DNA of 64,000 nucleotides from NCBI GenBank assembly GCA_024638325.1, contig JAHEKM010000002.1:1-64000 (forward strand). The letters run 5' to 3'. Source of the stretch: Gemmatimonadota bacterium (GTDB lineage Bacteria; Gemmatimonadota; Gemmatimonadetes; Longimicrobiales; Gaopeijiaceae). This document shows positions 18,139-26,745 of the stretch, one piece after another; the stretch's first letter is position 1; the number at the start of each line of letters is the position of its first letter. A program made the position numbers and the translations under genes. Under the pieces are notes generated by a model, which searched no databases, was not told the origin of the DNA, and worked only from the letters and a program-made list of their open reading frames with translations.

Positions 18139-20484
18139 ATGCACCAAGTTCGCCAGGCGCGCGCGCCGATCTCCGGCCGCGCGGTCCTCTTCCTCGGCCT
18201 TCTCGCTTGCTTCACCGCTCCAGCCGAGCTGAGCGGCCAGGAGCAGTCCGGGCCCGGTGGCGTCGCCGCCCGGCCGCGGCCGGCCGCTTTGGCGGCCCGC
18301 GTCGACGGCGCGCCGAGCATCGACGGACGGCTCACCGACGCGGCCTGGAGCGGAGCACAGGTGCTCTCGGGGCTCGTGCAGCGAGAGCCGTACGAGGGCA
18401 CGCCGGTGAGTCAGCGGACCGAGGTCAGGATCCTCTACGATTCAGAGGCGATCTACATCGGCGCGTGGCTTTTCGACAGCCAGACCGCCGGACTCGTCTT
18501 CGGGCAGACGTTGCGCGACGCGTCGCTCGACGAGGCGGATGCCTTTCTCGTCGCGCTCGACACGTACCGCGACGGACAGAACGGCTTCGTCTTCGGTACG
18601 ACGCCGGCGGGCATCGAGTACGACGGCCAGTTCACCAACGAAGGCTCCGGCGGAGGCGGGCGGGGCGGCGGCGCACTCGGGCGACAGCAGTCGGGGTCGG
18701 GTGGCGGGTTCAACCTGAACTGGGACGGAAGCTGGGAGGTCGCGACCTCGACCGACGACGAGGGGTGGTACGCCGAGATGCGCATCCCCTTTACGACGCT
18801 CCGCTACGGCGGGGGTGACGAGCAGGTCTGGGGGCTCAACATCGAGCGCAGTATCCGGCGCAACAACGAGCTGTCCGTGTGGGCGCCACTCCCGCGGCAG
18901 TATCCCATTTACCGGGTTTCGCTGGCTGGCTCACTGCAACTCGAGGTCCCGTCGAGTCGCATCGCCACGGTGAGCCCGTACGTGCTCACCGACGCCTTCA
19001 AGGACTACGAGGTCACCTCTCCTGAGGTGGACTACGGGATCAAGGTCGGTGGCGACGCGAAGCTGGGCCTGACCCAGAGCCTGACGCTCGACCTCACGGT
19101 GAACACCGACTTCGCGCAGGCCGAGGTCGACGATCAGCAGGTCAACCTGACGCGCTTCTCCCTCTTCTTCCCGGAGAAGCGCCAGTTCTTCCTGGAAAAC
19201 GCTGGCATCTTCTCGGTCGGCGCGGGTCAGTCAGCCGAGCTGTTCTTCAGCCGGCGCATCGGCCTCTCGGGAGGGCGCGAGGTGCCGATTCACGGGGGAG
19301 CGCGTCTGACCGGCCGTGTCGGGGACTTCCAGGTGGGGCTGCTCAACATCCAGACGGGTGACGTCAGGGAGGTGGACCCCGTGAGCGGCGCGAGCCAGAC
19401 GATCGCGCCCGACAACAACTTCGGCGTCGTGAGGGCCTTCCGGGAGTTCGACAACCGGACACGGATCGGCGCGATCGTGGTATCGCGCATCAACACGGGA
19501 TCGCCCGACGACTACAATCTGACCTACGGCGTGGACGGGCGCCTGGGCATCGGTCAGGACCTCACCTTCGACGGCTGGGCAGGGCTGACCACCACCCCCG
19601 TGCCCGACGGCACGCCTGATACGAGAAGTGGCTTCAACAACGGGGAGTACGGGTTCTCCGGCGGAGCCGACTACCGCTCGAGTGACTGGGAACTCGCCGC
19701 CGGCTACCGCCAGGTCGGAAACGAGTTCAACCCGGAGGTCGGCTTCGTCAATCGATGGGACTACCGCCGGACCAACGCCCGCGTCCTGTACCACTGGCGC
19801 ACCGAGAGCGTCCCGTGGTTCCGGGAGTTCCGTCCCCACGCCTCCTGGGAGCAGTACTGGACGCTCGACGGCTTCAACGAGTCCTACTTCATCCACATCG
19901 ACAATCACTTCCAGTTCGAAAACGGCGCTCTGTTCCAGCTGCCGGGCATCAACCTGACCGGCGAAGGGCTGCAAGAGCCGTTCGAGATCCGGGAGGGCAT
20001 CGTTCTGCCGGCCGGCATGTATCACAACATCGAGTGGCAGATGAGGGCGAACACGGACCGCAGCGCGCCGCTTTCGGTGTCCGGCGGGTGGACGTGGGGA
20101 GGCTTCTACTCCGGGACGCAGTTCTCGCCCAACGCGCAGGTGTCGTACCGCTTCCGAGACCAGTTCACCGCGTCCCTACGCATGAACTACTTCGACATAC
20201 GGTTGGACGAGGGCGACTTCACGACGGCGATCGTCGGCTTCAACGGGTCCTACGCCTTCACGCCTCGGCTCTACTTGCAGGCGAACATCCAGTACAACGA
20301 CGATTCCGAGGACCTGGGCACCAACGTCCGCCTCGGCTGGCTGGATACGGCTGGCACCGGGCTGTTCATCGTCTACAACGACACCGAGCATCTCGGGCGA
20401 TTCGCGCGCACGGGCGTCCCGGCGGGCCCCCGGCAGCGTCAGCTCGTGGTCAAGTACACCCGGCTGCTGAATCTGACCCGGTAG
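18139..20484 (+). CDS. DUF5916 domain protein (CBM9-like N-terminus, outer-membrane beta-barrel-like C-terminus)
   Basis: AARVDGAPSIDGRLTDAAWSGAQVLSGLVQREPYEGTPVSQRTEVRILYDSEAIYIGAWLFD...FFPEKRQFFLENAGIFSVG. Confidence 0.85.
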   Translation: MHQVRQARAPISGRAVLFLGLLACFTAPAELSGQEQSGPGGVAARPRPAALAARVDGAPSIDGRLTDAAWSGAQVLSGLVQREPYEGTPVSQRTEVRILYDSEAIYIGAWLFDSQTAGLVFGQTLRDASLDEADAFLVALDTYRDGQNGFVFGTTPAGIEYDGQFTNEGSGGGGRGGGALGRQQSGSGGGFNLNWDGSWEVATSTDDEGWYAEMRIPFTTLRYGGGDEQVWGLNIERSIRRNNELSVWAPLPRQYPIYRVSLAGSLQLEVPSSRIATVSPYVLTDAFKDYEVTSPEVDYGIKVGGDAKLGLTQSLTLDLTVNTDFAQAEVDDQQVNLTRFSLFFPEKRQFFLENAGIFSVGAGQSAELFFSRRIGLSGGREVPIHGGARLTGRVGDFQVGLLNIQTGDVREVDPVSGASQTIAPDNNFGVVRAFREFDNRTRIGAIVVSRINTGSPDDYNLTYGVDGRLGIGQDLTFDGWAGLTTTPVPDGTPDTRSGFNNGEYGFSGGADYRSSDWELAAGYRQVGNEFNPEVGFVNRWDYRRTNARVLYHWRTESVPWFREFRPHASWEQYWTLDGFNESYFIHIDNHFQFENGALFQLPGINLTGEGLQEPFEIREGIVLPAGMYHNIEWQMRANTDRSAPLSVSGGWTWGGFYSGTQFSPNAQVSYRFRDQFTASLRMNYFDIRLDEGDFTTAIVGFNGSYAFTPRLYLQANIQYNDDSEDLGTNVRLGWLDTAGTGLFIVYNDTEHLGRFARTGVPAGPRQRQLVVKYTRLLNLTR

Positions 20485-20555
20485 GAAGGGGCTCCGGCGC
20501 CAGGAGCGGCGTCCCGTTGACGGTCCCCCGAAGCTACGTTTACTGTCATCCCCAC

Positions 20556-20642
20556 ATGAGGAATCGCTCGGAAGTCTGCGCCTGTTGCTGTTATGCGACG
20601 AACCGCCCCAGGGAGGGTCGGGTCGGAGACGGCTGCGCTTAG
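20556..20642 (+). CDS. Cys-rich leader peptide 2 (28 aa), candidate cysteine attenuator
   Basis: MRNRSEVCACCCYATNRPREGRVGDGCA; Cys codons TGC-GCC-TGT-TGC-TGT at 20577-20591; followed by a terminator and then cysG. Confidence 0.78.
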   Translation: MRNRSEVCACCCYATNRPREGRVGDGCA

Positions 20643-20664
20643 CGGACGCGGCGTGATTTCCGGG

Positions 20665-20695
20665 CCCCGACTTCCCACAGGAAGTCGGGGTTTTT
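20665..20695 (+). terminator. Intrinsic terminator (attenuator) between leader 2 and cysG
   Basis: CCCCGACTTCC-CACA-GGAAGTCGGGG-TTTTT: perfect 11-bp stem, tetraloop and T5 tract. Confidence 0.9.
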
Positions 20696-20743
20696 CTGTT
20701 TCGGGAGATGGAGCTTTTCTGGGCTCCGATGCATTAGGGATTC

Positions 20744-22159
20744 ATGGGTTATCCGATCCAGCTCGTTGGACTCGAGGGTAAGCGCGTGCTTCTCGCCGGC
20801 GGTGGACCCGTCGCCGCGGAGAAGATCGTGCCCCTCATTCACGCGGGAGCGCACGTGCACCTGGTGACGCCCGACGTGTCCGCGGAGATGGAGGAGTGGC
20901 TACCCAAGGTGTGGCGCTTCGACCGGCGGGAGGTCACGGACGACGACGTACCGGGGGCCAAGGTGGTTGTGGGCGCGACCGACGACGGGGACGTGAACGC
21001 ACGACTGGTGGCGGTCGCCCGTGAGCACGGCATTCTGGCCCAGGCGGCCGACGACAAGCCCAACTGCGACTTCTATTCGCCGGCCGTCGTTCGACGGGGG
21101 CCGGTGGTGATGACGATCAGCACGGACGGCGGCTCGCCCATGCTGGCCGGCCAGCTCCGGCGTGCCCTCGAGGCCGCGGTGCCGCGCAGCCTGACGGATG
21201 TCGCCGAGCTCCTCGTTCAGCTGCGCGAGCGCGGCATGAAGGGCCTCGCCAACCGCGGGAGAATGCTCAGGGCTCTGTTCGACCCGACCATCACGCGCCT
21301 CGTCGATACGGGGGATACCGACGCGGCCGCCGACCGGCTCATGGAGCTGTTCGACGAGGACGAGGAGCCGTTCGAGCCGGGGACGGTGGCGATCGTCGGA
21401 GCCGGTCCCGGAAGTAGGCACCTCCTCACGCTGCGGGCGCTCGACCGCCTCCAGCGCGCCGATGTGATCCTCCATGACGCGCTGGTGGAGGAGGAGGTGC
21501 TGCGACTCGCCCTTCCGGCGACGGAGATCGTGGACGTGGGCCGCCGCTCGCGGGCCATGGAGCCGAAGGCCGAGCCCGCCGACGCCGAGCGGATTCCGCT
21601 GATGATCGAGCACGCGCGCGCCGGCAAGCGAGTGGTGCGGCTACACGGGGGTGACCCCTTCGTGTTCGGCCGCGGTGGCGAGGAGGTCGATGCGCTCGCC
21701 GAGGCTGGCATCGTTTGGGAGGTGGTCCCAGGGGTGAGCTCAGTCATCGCCTCCGGTGCTTCCGCGGGAGTCCCCCTCACGCAACGAGACGTGGCCAAGG
21801 GCTTCACGGTTCGGACCGGGCACGACACAGCCGGTCCCACGCGGGGCGAGCTGCCGCCCGACGAGGAGACGGTCGTCGTGCTCATGGGACTCGGAGCCGC
21901 CCGGGACGTGCTGGCGGGCCTGGTGGCCGAGGGGCGTTCGCCGGATACACCGGCGCTCGCGGTCAGCGGCGCCTCGCGCCCGGGTGAGCGGGTCGTGGTG
22001 GGTACGCTCGCGACGCTGGCCGACCGGATTCAGGAAGCGGAGCTGCCCGCGCCCGCGACGCTCATGATCGGCGAGGTAGCGCGCAGGGCTCTGAACGAGC
22101 AGGATCGCAATCGCGCCGCTGCGAAGCGTGGCCCCAGGGCCACCGTCGTGGCGGTTTGA
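20744..22159 (+). CDS. cysG: Siroheme synthase (precorrin-2 dehydrogenase/ferrochelatase + uroporphyrinogen-III C-methyltransferase)
   Basis: MGYPIQLVGLEGKRVLLAGGGPVAAEKI...; GTVAIVGAGPGSRHLLTLRALDRLQRADVILHDALV; VVRLHGGDPFVFGRGGEE. Confidence 0.93.
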   Translation: MGYPIQLVGLEGKRVLLAGGGPVAAEKIVPLIHAGAHVHLVTPDVSAEMEEWLPKVWRFDRREVTDDDVPGAKVVVGATDDGDVNARLVAVAREHGILAQAADDKPNCDFYSPAVVRRGPVVMTISTDGGSPMLAGQLRRALEAAVPRSLTDVAELLVQLRERGMKGLANRGRMLRALFDPTITRLVDTGDTDAAADRLMELFDEDEEPFEPGTVAIVGAGPGSRHLLTLRALDRLQRADVILHDALVEEEVLRLALPATEIVDVGRRSRAMEPKAEPADAERIPLMIEHARAGKRVVRLHGGDPFVFGRGGEEVDALAEAGIVWEVVPGVSSVIASGASAGVPLTQRDVAKGFTVRTGHDTAGPTRGELPPDEETVVVLMGLGAARDVLAGLVAEGRSPDTPALAVSGASRPGERVVVGTLATLADRIQEAELPAPATLMIGEVARRALNEQDRNRAAAKRGPRATVVAV

Positions 22160-22180
22160 CTCGATAGGGAGAGAGAGGAC

Positions 22181-24439
22181 ATGGAAGCCGTTGGCTCCTG
22201 GCAGGACAAGCTGAAGGACCGGATCCCCGAAGAGCTGGGGCGGGAGATCGACATCTTCGAGACGCAGATGAAGCTGCGAAGGCGAGGTGAGGTGGACGAG
22301 CGCCTCTTCGCCGAGACGCGCCTGCGCCGCGGGGTGTACGGCCAGCGCTACGACAACGGCCACCGACACGACGGGACGCAGAACCGCGAGCTCGCGTATC
22401 GCGACCACCCGACCAAGGGGCCGGAGACCGTGTGGGACGCCCCGGGCATGCTCCGTATCAAGATCCCGTATGGGAAGCTGACGGCGGATCAGACGGACGT
22501 GCTCGCGGAGCTCTCCGAGGACTACGCGGATCACATCTCGCACGTGACGACGCGGCAGGACATCCAGCTGCACTTCGTGCACATCGACGACACACCGGAC
22601 ATCCAGCGTCGTCTCGCGGCCGTCGGAATCACCACGCGCGAGGCATGCGGGAACTCCGTCCGCAACATCACCGCGTGCCACCTCTCGGGCGTCTGCAAGA
22701 CCGAGGAGTTCGACGTCACGCCGTACGCCGAGGCGCTCAAGGAGTTCTTGCTCGGCCACCCGGACGTCCAGGACTTCGGCCGCAAGATGAAGCCGGCGTT
22801 CTCGGGCTGCGCGCACGAGGCATGCGGTCTCGTGAACATGCACGATGTCGGCTACATCGCGAAGACGCGTGAGGTCGACGGACAGGTGCAGCGCGGCTTC
22901 GAGTTCTACGTGGGGGGCGGACTCGGAGCGATTCCGCACGACGCCAAGGTCCTGACGGAGTTCGTGACCGAGGAAGAGCTCCTTCCGCTCACGCAGGCCG
23001 TCTGCCGGGTGTTCGCTCGCCTGGGCGAGAAGGAGAACCGCGGCCGCGCCCGCATCAAGTTCCTGGTGGCCAAGCTCGGCATCGAGGAGTTCAAGAAGCT
23101 CGTCTTCGAGGAGCGGGAGCAGTTGCCTCACGACCCGCGCTGGACGGCGTACATCGACGAGCTCCCCGACTACGACGAGAAGCCGCTTCGCCCGCCGGTG
23201 CCGCTCCAGGTGAACGGCGAACACACGCCCGAGTTCAAGGCCTGGTACGAGACCAACGTCCGGGCGCAGCGTCAGGAGGGCTACGCGGTCGCGACGATCA
23301 AGCTGCCGCTCGGCGACGCGACGGGGGATCAGATGCGCGCCATCGCGGACATCGCGAGGGAGTTCGTCGGCGACGCCATCCGGTTGACCGTCGAACAGAA
23401 CATCGTTCTGAGATGGGTCAGCGAGGCCGATCTGCCGGCGCTGTTCGAGGCCCTTGCCGCCGTGGACTTGGCGGCGCCGGGGGCCGAAACCATCGCGGAC
23501 CTCACGTCGTGCCCGGGCACGGACACGTGCAAGCTGGGCATTGCGGCGTCGCGAGGCCTGGTGGCCGAGCTGACGAACCACGTGGGCCACTTGAACGGCG
23601 GCACGGATCCGGCGTTGAAGGGTCTCCGCATCAAGGCGAGTGGCTGCTTCAACTCGTGCGGACAGCACCATGTCTCCGACCTCGGCTTCTACGGCATCAG
23701 CCGCAAGAAGGGCGGCCGACTCGTGCCGCACTTCCAGGTGGTGCTCGGCGGCAAGTGGATGGAGAACGGCGGATCGTTCGGCCTGCCGACTCTCGCGATT
23801 CCCTCGAAGAACATTCCGGAAGTCGTGAAGCGCGTCACCGACCGTTTCCTGCAGGAGCGCAACGAGAACGAGACGTTCCACGAGTTCATCGACCGGTGGG
23901 GCAAGGTCGAGGTGAAGGCCTTCCTGCAGGACCTGACCGAGGTTCCGGCCTTTGAAGAGGACCCCTCCTTCTACTCCGACTGGGGTGACCCGCGCGTGTT
24001 CACCATGGAGGACTACGGAGAGGGGGAGTGCGCCGGGGAAATCGTGCCGCTGGTCGAGTTCGGCCTTCAGTCGAGCGAGCGCGAGGTCTTCGAGGCGCAG
24101 CTCTACCTGGACGCCGGTGACATGGACAGGGCAAAGGCGATGGCGTACAAGGCGATGCTGACGGCCGCACAGGCGCTGGTGAAGACGGAGTACCTGGATG
24201 TCACCGACGATCCGGACCACATCGTCACCGAGTTTCGGACTCGCTTCCACGAAACCAAACGTTTCCACGACAAGTTCGCGGGTGCCAAGTTCGCCAACTA
24301 CCTCTTCCAGACCCACGAGAGCGGCGGGAATGGTGGCCGGCCGGAGCAGGCTCGTGACCAGGTGCAGGAGGCGCAGCTCTTCATCGAGGCGGCGTACAAG
24401 GTGTACGAGCGCATCGGCACGCAGGGGGCGCCCGCGTGA
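22181..24439 (+). CDS. Nitrite/sulfite reductase (siroheme-4Fe4S) with C-terminal helical extension
   Basis: CPGTDTCKLGIAASRG and KASGCFNSCGQHHVSDLGFYG cluster motifs; downstream of cysG. C-terminal ~150 aa looks HEPN-like. Confidence 0.9.
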   Translation: MEAVGSWQDKLKDRIPEELGREIDIFETQMKLRRRGEVDERLFAETRLRRGVYGQRYDNGHRHDGTQNRELAYRDHPTKGPETVWDAPGMLRIKIPYGKLTADQTDVLAELSEDYADHISHVTTRQDIQLHFVHIDDTPDIQRRLAAVGITTREACGNSVRNITACHLSGVCKTEEFDVTPYAEALKEFLLGHPDVQDFGRKMKPAFSGCAHEACGLVNMHDVGYIAKTREVDGQVQRGFEFYVGGGLGAIPHDAKVLTEFVTEEELLPLTQAVCRVFARLGEKENRGRARIKFLVAKLGIEEFKKLVFEEREQLPHDPRWTAYIDELPDYDEKPLRPPVPLQVNGEHTPEFKAWYETNVRAQRQEGYAVATIKLPLGDATGDQMRAIADIAREFVGDAIRLTVEQNIVLRWVSEADLPALFEALAAVDLAAPGAETIADLTSCPGTDTCKLGIAASRGLVAELTNHVGHLNGGTDPALKGLRIKASGCFNSCGQHHVSDLGFYGISRKKGGRLVPHFQVVLGGKWMENGGSFGLPTLAIPSKNIPEVVKRVTDRFLQERNENETFHEFIDRWGKVEVKAFLQDLTEVPAFEEDPSFYSDWGDPRVFTMEDYGEGECAGEIVPLVEFGLQSSEREVFEAQLYLDAGDMDRAKAMAYKAMLTAAQALVKTEYLDVTDDPDHIVTEFRTRFHETKRFHDKFAGAKFANYLFQTHESGGNGGRPEQARDQVQEAQLFIEAAYKVYERIGTQGAPA

Positions 24440-25047
24440 GCGCCGAGGGACTGGGTCCGCTCGAGTCGGCGGAGGTCAGCATCAAGCTCTTCGTCGACGA
24501 CCACGCGGTGGTCCGGCCGCATGAGCTGATCGCGGTCTTCCATCGCTGGATCAGCGAAGGGCTTCTCGAGGACGAGCTGACGATCGACGTCGCCAACTAC
24601 GAGCACGTGCCGCAGGGACCTGGTATCGCGCTGATCTGTGACAAGTCCCACTACTACTTCGACGTCCGCCACAACCGTTGGGGCCTGAGGTACCGTGGGC
24701 GTCGGGAGGCTCGCGCGACTGGCAAGGACGCGGTCACGGATGCCCTGACCAGGGCGTTGAAGGCAGCGGCGCTGCTCGAGAACGATCCGGCGCTCGAGGG
24801 GCGTTACACCTTCCGCACAGACCAGGTCGAGCTCGTGATCTACGACCGACTACGCGCTCCGAGCGAGGAGGCTACGCTCGAGGCGATTCGCGTGGACGTC
24901 GAGGCGGCGATCGCCGAGTTGTATGGGGAGGCGCCCAGGAGCCTCGGGCTCGTTTCCGTGCCGAAGGAACCGTTCGCGGTGGCGATCGAGAACGCCTCGT
25001 CGCCCAGTCTCGGGGAGCTCCTCGGGCGCTTGGCGCCCGCCGGCTGA
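24436..25047 (+). CDS. Conserved hypothetical protein in sulfite-reductase operon
   Basis: GTG start overlaps the sulfite reductase TGA by 4 bp (GTGA); translation SIKLFVDDHAVVRPHELIAVFHRWISEGLLEDELTIDVANYEHVPQGPGIALICDKSHYYFDVRHNRWGLRYRGRREA... Confidence 0.8.
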   Translation: MSAEGLGPLESAEVSIKLFVDDHAVVRPHELIAVFHRWISEGLLEDELTIDVANYEHVPQGPGIALICDKSHYYFDVRHNRWGLRYRGRREARATGKDAVTDALTRALKAAALLENDPALEGRYTFRTDQVELVIYDRLRAPSEEATLEAIRVDVEAAIAELYGEAPRSLGLVSVPKEPFAVAIENASSPSLGELLGRLAPAG

Positions 25048-25063
25048 CCAGAGCGACCGGCGG

Positions 25064-25672
25064 ATGAGCGAAGGGTCACCGGGGGAAGGTCGCCTCGAGG
25101 CTGCGCTCGCCCGCTTCCACGCCGCGCACCAGGAGGACCCTCGCTCCGTCGAGATCGACGGTGGGGAGGTGCCTTGGTCGGTGCACTATCACGCCCGACT
25201 ACATCACTGGCTGCTGGAGCTGGACGCGGACGCGTCGGAGGCGCTTCGGCTGGCTGCGGCATGCCAGCACATTCGGCGCTGGGAGGTACCGAGGGCGCAG
25301 TACGACGAGGGGCGCGCCGGCTACAAGCGTTGGCGGAGCGAGCTCGCCCGGCGCCACGCCGACATCGCGCGCGGCGTGCTCGAGGAGGTCGGCTACGACG
25401 CGGAGACGATCGCCCGTGTCGAGACGCTTCTTCGGAAGCAGGGGCTGGCTCGCGATCCTGAGGTGCAGCTCTTCGAAGACGCCATCTGCATGGTCTTCTT
25501 CGAGAACGAGTACGTCGAGCTCGCGTCCAAGCACGACGACGAGAAGATGGTCGACATCCTCAGGAAGACTTGGGCCAAGATGTCGCCGGCCGGGCATAAC
25601 GCGGCCCGCGCTCTCGCGATGGGTCTACCGGAGCGAGAGCGCGGGCTCGTCGACGCCGCGACCGCGGAGTAG
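25064..25672 (+). CDS. DUF4202 domain protein
   Basis: LEAALARFHAAHQEDPRSVEIDGGEVPWSVHYHARLHHWLLELDADASEALRLAAACQHIRRWEVPRAQYDEGRAGYKRWRSELARRHADIA; matches DUF4202 as I know it. Confidence 0.82.
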   Translation: MSEGSPGEGRLEAALARFHAAHQEDPRSVEIDGGEVPWSVHYHARLHHWLLELDADASEALRLAAACQHIRRWEVPRAQYDEGRAGYKRWRSELARRHADIARGVLEEVGYDAETIARVETLLRKQGLARDPEVQLFEDAICMVFFENEYVELASKHDDEKMVDILRKTWAKMSPAGHNAARALAMGLPERERGLVDAATAE

Positions 25673-25681
25673 CTCGGCGGG

Positions 25682-26185
25682 CTACCCCTGGTAGCCGTTG
25701 GCGCTGAGCTGCACGACGGTGCCGTCCGGGTCGTTGAAGTAGAGCTGGTCGCCCCCCGTCGTCCGGTTCGCGGGGTTACGATCGACGCGAGCCTCCAGCC
25801 CCACGCCGTCGAGCCGCTCCGCGATGGCGTCGGGGTCGTAGTCGTCGACGCCCAGGCAGAAGTGGTGCGCCTGGCCGACGGAGCCTGCAATGGAGTAGAC
25901 CCCCAGGAATCCGTCTCCGAGACCGAGGTTGATGCCGCCGTTGCCCGGACGGCTCACGACCTCGAGGCCCAGCAGCCGTTGGTAGAAGTCGGCGGAGCGC
26001 TCCACGTTCGAGACCCCGATGGAGACGTGGTTGATGGTCCGTGCCTGGGCGACCTGGCTGACTTGCTGCCGGGCGGCGGCAGGGCGAGGAGTTGCCGCCA
26101 GCGCCACCAACGTAGCGACGAGCTGCCGGCGCGAGATGCGCCGCTCCTCGAAGTCCCGGACCAGTGTCTCGACATGTTCGATCAT
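25682..26185 (-). CDS. VOC/glyoxalase-family protein
   Basis: INHVSIGVSNVERSADFYQRLLGLEVVSRPGNGGINLGLGDGFLGVY...DGTVVQLSANGYQG. Confidence 0.85.
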   Translation of the reverse strand: MIEHVETLVRDFEERRISRRQLVATLVALAATPRPAAARQQVSQVAQARTINHVSIGVSNVERSADFYQRLLGLEVVSRPGNGGINLGLGDGFLGVYSIAGSVGQAHHFCLGVDDYDPDAIAERLDGVGLEARVDRNPANRTTGGDQLYFNDPDGTVVQLSANGYQG

Positions 26186-26216
26186 GCGTACCTCCTCGAG
26201 GTCGTGTTCGGGGCGA

Positions 26217-26726
26217 TCAGGCGTTCGGCGCGAAGCCGGGCCCGTTCTCCTCGTAGCTCCAAATGAAGGGCGGCTCGGCACCGCAGGCGCGGAGGTAGAC
26301 GTACAGCTGACCGCGATGGTGCATGAACTCGTCGTTGAGCACGTGAATGGCGGTACGACCCGGAAGTTCGAAGTTCCACGGCGTCTTCACCATTCGACTC
26401 AACTCGTCGTCTCCGACCTCGGCAATGGCCGCATCCGCCTCCTGCCAGGACTGCTTGGCGAAGGCGATCAAGTCGTCCTTAGAGTCGATCCCCGCGGCTG
26501 CCTCCGACTCCGGCCGCGGCTCGGCGATCTCGCCTCGGGCGACGCCCTGGGCGAAGTCGCGGACGATGCCTTCGGAGGTGTGCGCCACCAGCTCGGCAGG
26601 TGTGCGCATGCCGTCGATCAGGGTCGCGTTCACCTTGTCGTCGGGAAGAGCCTCCAACACGCGGAGGTACACGCCGTACTTCTGGCGCATCTGATCCCAG
26701 ATGGCGGTGAGGGAACTCTTGTTCAC
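26217..26726 (-). CDS. DinB family protein
   Basis: LEALPDDKVNATLIDGMRTPAELVAHTSEGIVRDFAQG...ELPGRTAIHVLNDEFMHHRGQLYVYLRACG. Confidence 0.8.
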   Translation of the reverse strand: MNKSSLTAIWDQMRQKYGVYLRVLEALPDDKVNATLIDGMRTPAELVAHTSEGIVRDFAQGVARGEIAEPRPESEAAAGIDSKDDLIAFAKQSWQEADAAIAEVGDDELSRMVKTPWNFELPGRTAIHVLNDEFMHHRGQLYVYLRACGAEPPFIWSYEENGPGFAPNA

Positions 26727-26745
26727 GTCGCCTTCCTGTCGTTGG

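Noticed and set aside
21740-24316. 858-aa antisense ORF overlapping cysG and sulfite reductase
   Set aside because: Low-complexity, Arg/Leu/Val/Asp-rich translation typical of the antisense frame of GC-rich genes; the + strand encodes recognisable enzymes.
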